A stretch of 12,726 bases of DNA from Candidatus Fermentibacterales bacterium. GTDB taxonomy: Bacteria > Fermentibacterota > Fermentibacteria > Fermentibacterales > JAFGKQ01. The notes below the pieces were generated by a model that did no database searches, had not been told where the DNA came from, and saw nothing but the letters and a program-made list of their open reading frames with translations. The stretch lies in assembly GCA_016928495.1 (NCBI GenBank), contig JAFGKQ010000029.1:1-12726 (forward strand), given 5' to 3'. Positions 7,223 through 12,726 of the stretch are shown in pieces. Numbering within the stretch: position 1 is the stretch's first letter; every line of letters starts with the position of its first letter. Both the position numbers and the translations under genes were made by a program.

Positions 7223-8089
7223 GTGGGATTGGCAATGCTACCGGAGACAGCTCGTCAACTGCTGCTTCTTCTCTTCTCAGGCCTATTCGGCCTCGCCGTG
7301 GGCAGCTTCCTCAACGTGGTCTCGCTCAGGCTGCCCAGGGGGGAGAGCATCGTGAGGCCGGCCAGCCACTGCCCGGGCTGCGGCAGGCCCATCGCCTGGT
7401 TCGACAACCTGCCGGTGCTCAGCTACCTCCTGCTCAGAGGAAGGTGCCGCCATTGCCGGATGCGCATATCCCCGCAGTACCCGGCAGTCGAGCTGCTCAC
7501 GGGGCTTCTCTTCCTGGCCGCCGCAGCCGTCAGGGGCCAGGACATCCTGCTGGTCAGGGACATGGTCTTCGTCTCGCTCATGATCCTGACGGCGGTGGTG
7601 GACCTGAGGTTCTGGATAGTGCTGGACGAGGTGAGCCTGGGCGGCGCCGCGGCAGGGCTGGCCTTCTCTCTGCTCCCCGGTGGCGTGGGCATTCTCAGGA
7701 GCCTGCTCACCTCCGCCTCCGCACTGGCGCTCTTCCTGCTGATAAGGCTCGTGGCCTCCCTGGTGCTCGCACGCAGGCCGGGCTACACGAAGACCCCCGA
7801 GGGCCTCGACCACGACACAGACGGAGAGGGCTTCCAGGGAGGGATGGGCTGGGGCGATGTGAAGCTCGCGGCCTGCATGGGCGCCTTCCTGGGACCGGAG
7901 AGGACAGCGGTGGCGCTCTTCGCGGCCTTCCTGACGGGTGCCCTCACCGGGGTGGCCCTCATAGTCCTCGCCGGGCGGGACAAGAGGGTTCCGGTCCCGT
8001 TCGGACCCTTCCTCGCCCTGGGATCCGTCTTCTCCCTGTTCCTGGGTGACGCCGTCTGGCGCGCCTATACCGGGATCGGCGCCTGGTGA
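7223..8089 (+). CDS. pilD: Type IV prepilin peptidase / leader peptidase (PilD/GspO family)
   Basis: This is an inner-membrane aspartyl protease (family A24) that cleaves, and in many members N-methylates, type IV prepilins and type II secretion pseudopilins. As a 288-aa protein it shows the N-terminal domain with GSFLNVV.LRLPRG (27-40), the tetracysteine zinc motif CPGC (50-53) and CRHC (75-78), and DNLPVLSYL (61-69). The catalytic aspartates are Asp127 in AVVDLRF and Asp212 in GMGWGDVKL (207-215). VPFGPFLALG follows near 258-267. Both catalytic residues and all four cysteines are intact, so it should be active. An acidic stretch around 190-205 lengthens a loop before the second motif. The start is uncertain: GTG 7223 or ATG 7235 (284 aa), neither with a good ribosome site. 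No pilin genes are nearby, so its substrates are encoded elsewhere. Confidence 0.95.
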   Translation: MGLAMLPETARQLLLLLFSGLFGLAVGSFLNVVSLRLPRGESIVRPASHCPGCGRPIAWFDNLPVLSYLLLRGRCRHCRMRISPQYPAVELLTGLLFLAAAAVRGQDILLVRDMVFVSLMILTAVVDLRFWIVLDEVSLGGAAAGLAFSLLPGGVGILRSLLTSASALALFLLIRLVASLVLARRPGYTKTPEGLDHDTDGEGFQGGMGWGDVKLAACMGAFLGPERTAVALFAAFLTGALTGVALIVLAGRDKRVPVPFGPFLALGSVFSLFLGDAVWRAYTGIGAW

Positions 8090-8643
8090 GCGGCGAGCCG
8101 GGCACCAGGCAGCAGCCCTTCGAGCCCGATCCCGGCACCGGTGGCAAACGGAAGCGCAACTCCTGCAAGGTCATCGTGATCGGCTTCGACGGCAGGGTGC
8201 TCCTGACCAGGAACCGCGACGCGCTGGGCGACTTCTTCCTGCTTCCCGGGGGCGGCCAGCGCTTCGGGGAGACCCTGAGGGACGCCGCGCGCCGCGAGGT
8301 GCTGGAGGAGACCGGCTACTCGGTCGATGTCGGCAGGCTGTTGCTCGTGCGGGACTACATCGCGAGGAACCACGAGTTCTGCCTGGAGGAGGGAGACGTC
8401 CACCAGGTCGAGTTCATGTTCGAGGGCAGGATCCTGGACGGCAGGGTGACCCCAGACACTGCTGCCGGCGGATCGAGCCCGGATGCCTGGCAGACCGGCT
8501 TCGAGTGGGTTCCGGTCGAGGACCTCGCGACCTTCGCGGGCACGGGGGACCGGCGGATCTACCCGTCGGTGCTCGCCGGGCTGATACCCATGCTGGCCAG
8601 GGGCGAGAGCCTGCCCGGGACATACCTGGGCGACGTCAACTGA
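8086..8643 (+). CDS. Nudix hydrolase
   Basis: This 185-aa protein has a complete Nudix box at residues 56-78: Gly56, x5, Glu62, x7, then REVLEETGY, including the metal-binding REVLEE core. It should hydrolyse a nucleoside diphosphate linked to another moiety, using Mg2+ or Mn2+, in the cytoplasm. The fold starts at about residue 27 (CKVIVIGFDGRVLLTR); the first 25 residues are polar, Gly/Pro-rich and probably disordered. Substrate class (ADP-ribose, nucleotide sugar, oxidised nucleotide) cannot be read from the sequence. GTG 8086-8088 overlaps the TGA of the peptidase gene as GTGA, so the two are very probably cotranscribed and translationally coupled. There is no functional link known to me. 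It converges on the lipoprotein gene with only 10 bp between stops and no visible terminator. Confidence 0.92.
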   Translation: MSGEPGTRQQPFEPDPGTGGKRKRNSCKVIVIGFDGRVLLTRNRDALGDFFLLPGGGQRFGETLRDAARREVLEETGYSVDVGRLLLVRDYIARNHEFCLEEGDVHQVEFMFEGRILDGRVTPDTAAGGSSPDAWQTGFEWVPVEDLATFAGTGDRRIYPSVLAGLIPMLARGESLPGTYLGDVN

Positions 8644-8653
8644 CCCCTTCCCG

Positions 8654-9643
8654 CTAGTCCTCCAGCACGAAGACGTCCATGGTGCTGCCGACGCAGACCA
8701 GGGCCCTGTGGCCGTCGGGGGACACCCTGATGTCCTCGGGGACATCGATGCCCTCGATGGTGGCCTCGACGCTGCCCTCGTCCCTCGAGACGACGACTAT
8801 GCCCTGGCCCGGACACCCCGCGTAGACGTACTTGCCGTCGGGAGTCACCTCGACGCTGGTCGCCGTTGCCGGCAGAGGGACGGTCTCGTAGTGCTGGCCG
8901 GTTCCGAGGTCGATCAGCCAGATCTCGCTGCCGCAGCCAACCGCCGCGTAGACGGCATCCGGCCCGGTCTCCATGTCGTGGACTGTGCCGGATGTCCCGC
9001 ACTCCGTCACGGTGGTGAAGCCCGACGTCTCGAGCTTCTTCACGGTCGCGTCGCTCTGGTCCGCCACGAACACGGCCGAGCCATCGGGACTCAGGGCTGC
9101 CGCCGTCGCGCTGCCCACATCGGTGGAGAAGCTCCCCGAGACCGTCCAGCTGAGCGTGTTGACCACGGTGACGGTGCCGTCCTCGTGCACGACCCAGGCC
9201 ACGCCCCCCTGCGGCCTTGGCAGCAGGAACCGGGCAGGGGAGGTCTGGCCCAGGGGGATCGGGTCGTGGCCGTAGTAGGTATCGTTGCTGACGTAGTGGA
9301 GCATCGCGTCGGAGACCGCCATGGCGTAGCCGCCGTCCGCCGTTGAACCGACGTCGTTGAGAGGGTAGCCCAGGCTCAGCGTGTCGAGCAGGAAGCCCAT
9401 GTCGTGGTCCACGAAGCACAGGAAGCTCCCGGCGCAGAAGACACCGTCCTGCGAGGAGCCGATGAAGCAGCAGGACACCGGGGCACCCATCGAGGAGCAG
9501 TCTATGTCCTGGAGCGAGAAAACCGGGAACCCGACGGAGAAGTCGGGGCCCGTGGGCCCGCAGGAGGCGAGCGCGAGGAGCGCCGCTGCCAGGGGAAGCA
9601 CAACTGCCGGGATCTCCGGGTGTCTCGCGGTTCTGTGTCTCAC
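8654..9643 (-). CDS. Beta-propeller lipoprotein (YVTN/WD-like repeats)
   Basis: This is a 329-aa predicted lipoprotein. I start it at GTG 9641-9643 rather than further upstream. This start gives a signal peptide (basic MRHRTAR, hydrophobic 12-27) with lipobox LASC and lipidated Cys28. It also makes a GTGA overlap with the DUF72 stop and has GGAGAG about 8 nt upstream. The mature part has repeats of about 40 residues typical of propeller blades: LSPDGSAVFVAD (184-195), GPDAVYAAVG (227-236), VTPDGKYVYAG (266-276) and VSPDGHRALV (307-316). Such proteins are usually scaffolds or ligand-binding proteins on the periplasmic or outer face; no enzymatic site is seen. Besides the lipid cysteine there are nine others (49, 58, 59, 70, 76, 215, 237, 277, 317), which could form disulfides in the periplasm. 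Partner and ligand are unknown. Confidence 0.88.
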   Translation of the reverse strand: MRHRTARHPEIPAVVLPLAAALLALASCGPTGPDFSVGFPVFSLQDIDCSSMGAPVSCCFIGSSQDGVFCAGSFLCFVDHDMGFLLDTLSLGYPLNDVGSTADGGYAMAVSDAMLHYVSNDTYYGHDPIPLGQTSPARFLLPRPQGGVAWVVHEDGTVTVVNTLSWTVSGSFSTDVGSATAAALSPDGSAVFVADQSDATVKKLETSGFTTVTECGTSGTVHDMETGPDAVYAAVGCGSEIWLIDLGTGQHYETVPLPATATSVEVTPDGKYVYAGCPGQGIVVVSRDEGSVEATIEGIDVPEDIRVSPDGHRALVCVGSTMDVFVLED

Positions 9644-10482
9644 TTGTCGCTCTCCGTTTCCAGAAGCAGGTTTCTCATGAGGCCCGCGCTCTTCACGGCC
9701 TGCCCCGCATGGCAGTTGTTGAAGAAGAGGAAGACCGCCGGGAAGCTCGCTGCGATGCGAGCGAGCTCCGGCAGCCAGGCCGAGAGCTCCTCCCTGGTGT
9801 AGTCCCAGTCGTAGCGCTCGGCGCCCCCCTTCCACCAGGTGCGGGCGTTCCTGCCGTGGAACCTGACATAGCCGGGAGCCTCACCCTCGACTAGTGCCTC
9901 CCTCGGCGGCAGGTTCCCGATGGCCGGCAGATCGACCGAGACCAGGGACACCCCCAGCCCGGCCAGGCGCGGCCTGAGGGAGGGGACGTACCAGTCGCGG
10001 TGCCTGAGCTCCACCGACACGGGGGCAGAGCCCCTCGTCCTCTCCGCGATGACCTCCAGGTAACCCAGGCTGTCATCGCAGGGCCTGAACGAATAGGGGA
10101 ACTGGGCCAGCAGCCCCTCGAGCTTGCCGCTCTCCCGGAGCGGCCCCAGCATGGCGCCGTAGTCCGCCCACTGGGAGTCGGTGGCGTCCCTGGAGTGGGT
10201 CATGCTCCCATGGAGCTTGACGAAGAACCGGAAGCTATCCGGGGTCTTCGCTGCCATGTGCTCCATGACCCTGGGATGCAGTATCCTGTAGTAGGTGGAG
10301 TTGACCTCGACCGTGTCGAAGCTGGTCGAGTAGTAGTCGAGCATGCCGCCCTTCGGGGTGCCCGGGGGGTAGAAGGGGCCTACCCAGTCGTCGAAGCTGT
10401 AGCCGGACGTGCCTACGCGGAACCGCGAGCCGTTCCACAGGAGCCCGTCCGGACCATCACCCTGTTGCTCGGTCATATCCAC
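9640..10482 (-). CDS. DUF72 (YecE-family) protein
   Basis: This 280-aa protein shows the full series of DUF72 signatures: GTSGYSF (24-30), EVNSTYY (59-65), FVKLHGSMTH (87-96), QFPYSF (127-132), VELRHRDW (157-164), YVRFHGRN (205-212), YDWDYTREEL (224-233) and FNNCHAGQAV (254-263). Family members form a TIM-barrel-like fold and E. coli YecE is one; their biochemical role is not established. The conserved polar clusters look like an active site, and no signal peptide is present, so it should act in the cytoplasm. The start may be GTG 10482 or ATG 10476, two codons later. The gene begins 18 nt after dinB ends and overlaps the lipoprotein by 4 nt. This places it in the middle of a tight unit with a translesion polymerase, which suggests but does not prove a role in damage response. 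Confidence 0.95.
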   Translation of the reverse strand: MDMTEQQGDGPDGLLWNGSRFRVGTSGYSFDDWVGPFYPPGTPKGGMLDYYSTSFDTVEVNSTYYRILHPRVMEHMAAKTPDSFRFFVKLHGSMTHSRDATDSQWADYGAMLGPLRESGKLEGLLAQFPYSFRPCDDSLGYLEVIAERTRGSAPVSVELRHRDWYVPSLRPRLAGLGVSLVSVDLPAIGNLPPREALVEGEAPGYVRFHGRNARTWWKGGAERYDWDYTREELSAWLPELARIAASFPAVFLFFNNCHAGQAVKSAGLMRNLLLETESDK

Positions 10483-10500
10483 TGCCGTCCGCTCGATCGC

Positions 10501-11754
10501 TCAGACCGTCCTGCCGGTCCTGCGACTGCCGCCACGGTCGAGAAGATAGGGAGCGTGCGGCCCCGGCGGAAGGCTGTCGGCTCCCTCCCGCCCTTCACGC
10601 CGCTCCATGTAGGCGGCCAGGCACCTCCCGCTGAGCACGGCCCTCTCGCCGAACTTCTTTCTGATGGCGTCCGAGATGCGGTTGAGCCTCCCGGTGGGCT
10701 CCTCGAAGAGCTCGAGCTGGCCGTAAGAGGCCGGAACCAGCCCCCCGAGGGAGACCCCGATGAGCCTTATCGGGAACCCGAGCGCTTCCTCCGCCAGCTC
10801 TCGCGCTACCCTGAACAGCAACTGGTCCTGATCCGTGGGCTTCGATACCTGCCTTGCCCTGGTGTGGCTCTTCAGATTGGGGAGCCTGTACCTGAGGGTC
10901 ACGATACTGCCCCTGTAGCCTTCGTCCCTCGACCGGCCCGCCACCTTGCGGGCCATGTTAGCCAGCACGGGCAGGTACTCGCCCGGGGTGGCGACATCCC
11001 TGTGGAAGGTGTGCTCGTGGCTTATGGACTTCGGGGGCTCGGTCTCGTCCCAGGGGACTAGCGGCGTATGATCCACGCCCCTGCAGAGGAAGAAGAGCAC
11101 CTCCCCGTGGACGCCGAGCATCGCCCTGAGCCGCCGCAGGTCGAGCGAGCGCAGGTCGCCGATGGTCCTCATCCCGAAACGCAGGAGAGCCGCGGTCGTC
11201 TCGGGGCCGACCCCCCATATCCTGTCGACCGGGAGCTCCGTTATGTCTTCAGGCTCCAGCCTGCATATGCCTCTGGGCTTCGCCTGCTTCGAGGCCATCT
11301 TGGCCAGGAGCTTGTTCCCGCCTATGCCGATGCTGGCCCAGAGACCGGTCTCGCGGAGTATGGCCTTCTGGAGGCCGACCGCCACCATGGAGGCGCCGGC
11401 CTTTCCGTCCGGAGGCCCGAGCTCGATGAAAACCTCGTCTATGCTGACGGGCTCTATCAGCGGAGTGAAACCCATAAGCACTTTCAGTATCCTGCGGGTG
11501 TAGGTGCCGTACTTGCCCGTGCTGCCTTCCACGATCACGGCATCTGGAACCAGTCTGAGCGCGGCGGCCAGCGGCATGCCGGATCTCACGCCCAGACGCC
11601 TGGCTATGTAGTTGCAGGATGACACCACGGTGCGCAGCGAGGGGTTGCCGGATACTACCACCGGCCTGTCGCGAAGCCCGGGCCTGCCGAGTATCTCGAC
11701 GGACGCGAAGTAGGCGTCCATATCCACATGGAGTATGGTCCGGGCCTCTCCCAT
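10501..11754 (-). CDS. dinB: DNA polymerase IV (Y-family translesion polymerase)
   Basis: This 417-aa Y-family polymerase copies past damaged bases with low fidelity. Palm motif HVDMDAYFASVE (9-20) supplies catalytic Asp11 and the steric-gate aromatic Phe16; SIDEVFIEL (104-112) supplies Asp106 and Glu107. The YIARRLGVRSGMP segment (49-61), the GIGGNKLLAKMASKQAKP segment (143-160) and the helix-hairpin-helix thumb IWGVGPETTAALLRFG (179-194) are intact. The little-finger domain follows, then QLELF (346-350), a good match to the beta-clamp binding motif. It is internal rather than at the extreme C-terminus, followed by a conserved RLNRISDAIRKKFGE segment and a basic tail (about 384-417). All catalytic residues are present. 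ATG 11754 follows the stop of the small upstream gene by 15 nt with GGGAG nearby, so it is cotranscribed. Damage induction is likely from its promoter (inference). Confidence 0.97.
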   Translation of the reverse strand: MGEARTILHVDMDAYFASVEILGRPGLRDRPVVVSGNPSLRTVVSSCNYIARRLGVRSGMPLAAALRLVPDAVIVEGSTGKYGTYTRRILKVLMGFTPLIEPVSIDEVFIELGPPDGKAGASMVAVGLQKAILRETGLWASIGIGGNKLLAKMASKQAKPRGICRLEPEDITELPVDRIWGVGPETTAALLRFGMRTIGDLRSLDLRRLRAMLGVHGEVLFFLCRGVDHTPLVPWDETEPPKSISHEHTFHRDVATPGEYLPVLANMARKVAGRSRDEGYRGSIVTLRYRLPNLKSHTRARQVSKPTDQDQLLFRVARELAEEALGFPIRLIGVSLGGLVPASYGQLELFEEPTGRLNRISDAIRKKFGERAVLSGRCLAAYMERREGREGADSLPPGPHAPYLLDRGGSRRTGRTV

Positions 11755-11769
11755 CTCCCGTCCGCTCCC

Positions 11770-12024
11770 TCAGGCCCCGTCCCTGTACTCGAAGTCCAGC
11801 ACCCACCTCAGGGCGTACGAGTCGAAGTGCAGCTCGTAGACGTCGTCGTCAGTCGTCCTGAGGAGGAAGTGATAGTGCTTGTAGGCACCGACCCTGCTCT
11901 CCCAGGAAGACGAGACCCTGTCCACCCTGTGGACCTTCGCCCGCCATCTGAAACGGCAGGGTATGACCTCGCCGTCCCTGAAGCAGGTTATCATCTCGAC
12001 GGGCTCTCTGAACTCCACGACCAT
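11770..12024 (-). CDS. Small DUF6504-like protein upstream of dinB
   Basis: This 84-aa protein has a pattern resembling the DUF6504 family, as I recall it: an N-terminal EPVEM stretch, FRWRAKVHRVDRV in the middle, a Trp (WESR), then a strand-rich YELHFDSYALRWVLDFEYRDG end. Small proteins of that family are often encoded beside Y-family polymerase genes such as dinB or imuB; their function is unknown. The fold looks like a small all-beta domain; no signal peptide or TM helix is present. ATG 12022-12024 is preceded by GGAGG about 11 nt upstream. It is the first gene after the operator-bearing promoter. The family call is by memory of the motif pattern and gene context; the reading frame itself is secure. 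Confidence 0.75.
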   Translation of the reverse strand: MVVEFREPVEMITCFRDGEVIPCRFRWRAKVHRVDRVSSSWESRVGAYKHYHFLLRTTDDDVYELHFDSYALRWVLDFEYRDGA

Positions 12025-12047
12025 TCTTCTTCCGTCCTCCGGACAGA

Positions 12048-12076
12048 AGAATCGTAAACGTTTGTTTACTTGTCAA
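12048..12076 (-). promoter_or_regulatory. Promoter of the DUF6504-dinB-DUF72-lipoprotein cluster
   Basis: On the minus strand a perfect TTGACA (12071-12076) is followed after 17 nt by GATTCT (12048-12053). The latter is a weak -10, but it keeps the key A at position 2 and T at position 6. Transcription would start near 12041, about 17 nt before the ATG. A strong -35 with a weak -10 and an operator in the spacer is a usual design for a repressed, inducible promoter. Confidence 0.6.
12054..12069. promoter_or_regulatory. Operator-like inverted repeat in the dinB cluster promoter (candidate LexA box)
   Basis: GTAAAC (12054-12059) and GTTTAC (12064-12069) form a perfect 6+6 inverted repeat with a 4-nt centre, occupying 16 of the 17 spacer bases between the -35 and -10. 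The half-site spacing resembles the GAAC-N4-GTTC LexA box of Gram-positive bacteria, with one base changed in each half. The overlapping AAACGTTT core is also LacI/PurR-like. The target gene, a translesion polymerase, makes LexA the first guess; no regulator is encoded in the window. Confidence 0.5.
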
Positions 12077-12079
12077 GAT

Positions 12080-12099
12080 GCCCGGGAGGGAGACCGGGC
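12080..12099 (-). terminator. Possible terminator after the membrane-protein gene
   Basis: On the minus strand GCCCGG and CCGGGC (arms 12094-12099 and 12080-12085) pair across an 8-nt loop immediately after the TGA at 12100-12102. ATCTT follows. A 6-bp stem with a short T-run is weak, but its place between a stop codon and the next promoter, whose -35 begins 4 nt later, fits a terminator. Confidence 0.4.
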
Positions 12100-12726
12100 T
12101 CAGGGCTCGAAGAGCCGGATGGAGAGGCTATCGCCGTCCCAGACGACGAGGCCGTCCGCATCTCCCCGGGAGACCACGGCGGAGTCCTCCGCGAACCTGA
12201 ACCCCGCCCCCCTTCCGGGGCCCGCCAGGTACTCGACGAAGAACGGGAGCAGCTTGACCCTGCGGATCGCCTGCTCGCGGGAGACCAGCACCACGAACGA
12301 GAGATCGTCTCGCCCGAGCATGTCCATCCTCTCCGAGACGGCTTCGAAGATGGCCTCCCTCTCCTCTCCAGACCTGCGTATCTCGGCGGCCCCCCTGAAG
12401 GACGCGGGCACCCAGGCGAGCAGGAGCGCGGCAGGCACCGCCAGCCGCCACGGGAACGCTCTCCCCGGGCGGGCGGCCTCGCCGTAGGGGCCCGCGAGCA
12501 GGACCATCAGGAGCACGACGAAGAAGGCCGAGGGGGCGTAGGCGTAGTGCGCGCAGTGGACCGCAACCAGTGACTGGAAGGAGTGGAGCAGTCCTGCCAG
12601 CAGCAGGATCGAGAGCAGGCGGACCCTCTCTCCGGGACGCCTGCCTCTTCCGATCAGGAACACGATCGCGAGCGCCAGCAGGAGCAGCAGGTAGCCCCAG
12701 CGAAGGGGGCGCAGGGGAAGCCAGGA
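12100..12726 (-). CDS. C-terminal part of a polytopic membrane protein (runs off the right edge)
   Basis: The frame is open to the window edge and gives the last 208 residues of a larger protein; the true start lies outside. It shows about four hydrophobic segments: YLLLLLALAIVFLIG near 12-26, LLSILLLAGLLHSF shortly after, APSAFFVVLLMVLLAG, and LAVPAALLLAWVPA. A soluble C-terminal part of roughly 105 residues follows, probably extracytoplasmic. The HYAYAPSAF stretch after a TM helix resembles the R-Y-x-Y-x-P-S pattern found in some GT-C glycosyltransferase-like membrane proteins. A role in glycan or lipid-linked sugar transfer is therefore possible, but no catalytic motif is visible in this fragment. 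It is separated from the dinB cluster by a hairpin and a fresh promoter, so it is a different transcription unit. Confidence 0.75.
   Translation of the reverse strand, partial: SWLPLRPLRWGYLLLLLALAIVFLIGRGRRPGERVRLLSILLLAGLLHSFQSLVAVHCAHYAYAPSAFFVVLLMVLLAGPYGEAARPGRAFPWRLAVPAALLLAWVPASFRGAAEIRRSGEEREAIFEAVSERMDMLGRDDLSFVVLVSREQAIRRVKLLPFFVEYLAGPGRGAGFRFAEDSAVVSRGDADGLVVWDGDSLSIRLFEP

Noticed and set aside
9644-9835. Upstream extension of the lipoprotein reading frame (64 more codons)
   Set aside because: It lies wholly within the DUF72 gene and would bury the signal peptide and lipobox. The GTG at 9641-9643 with GGAGAG upstream is the better start.
1-12726. CRISPR arrays, tRNA or rRNA genes, transposases, phage genes, toxin-antitoxin pairs
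   Set aside because: I looked for regular direct repeats, cloverleaf-type sequence and hallmark protein motifs on both strands and found none.

Overview
The window is GC-rich DNA from a Gram-negative (diderm) bacterium. It encodes an outer-membrane porin with a cleavable signal peptide and a C-terminal phenylalanine, a lipoprotein, two inner-membrane RND transporters and a type IV prepilin peptidase. Arginine is often encoded by AGG despite the high GC. Together with the mix of divergent families this would fit an uncultured FCB-type or similar candidate phylum, but that placement is a guess. No tRNA, rRNA, CRISPR array, insertion sequence or phage gene was seen, and the stretch looks like ordinary chromosome.

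Layout, left to right. Bases 1-4538 (minus) hold two tandem RND permeases. The upstream one is complete (1002 aa) and overlaps the downstream one by 8 nt; the downstream one runs off the left edge after 512 codons. Bases 4707-5771 (minus) hold a membrane-anchored zinc-ribbon protein of unknown role with its own promoter-like sequence. Bases 5981-7024 (minus) hold an OprO/OprP-like porin with a clear promoter, a strong GTG-start ribosome site and a perfect GC-rich hairpin after its stop. Bases 7025-7222 are a compact divergent promoter region with several small palindromes. Bases 7223-8643 (plus) hold a prepilin peptidase and a Nudix hydrolase joined by a GTGA overlap.

Bases 8654-12024 (minus) form a tight four-gene cluster, read right to left: a small DUF6504-like protein, DNA polymerase IV (dinB), a DUF72/YecE-family protein, and a beta-propeller lipoprotein whose start overlaps the DUF72 stop by 4 nt. 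Its promoter has a perfect TTGACA -35 box, and the 17-nt spacer is almost filled by the inverted repeat GTAAAC-N4-GTTTAC. That is where a repressor such as LexA would be expected to bind. Bases 12100-12726 (minus) hold the C-terminal part of a polytopic membrane protein, probably a GT-C type glycosyltransferase or similar.

Most of the window is housekeeping or envelope function. The items most worth a second look are the operator-like site of the dinB cluster and the unusual cluster content (translesion polymerase, DUF6504, DUF72, envelope lipoprotein). Next come the palindrome on the porin start site with back-to-back divergent promoters, and the tandem RND pair with reduced proton-relay residues and no adaptor gene alongside. 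I did not find convincing evidence of a wholly new defence or mobile system.
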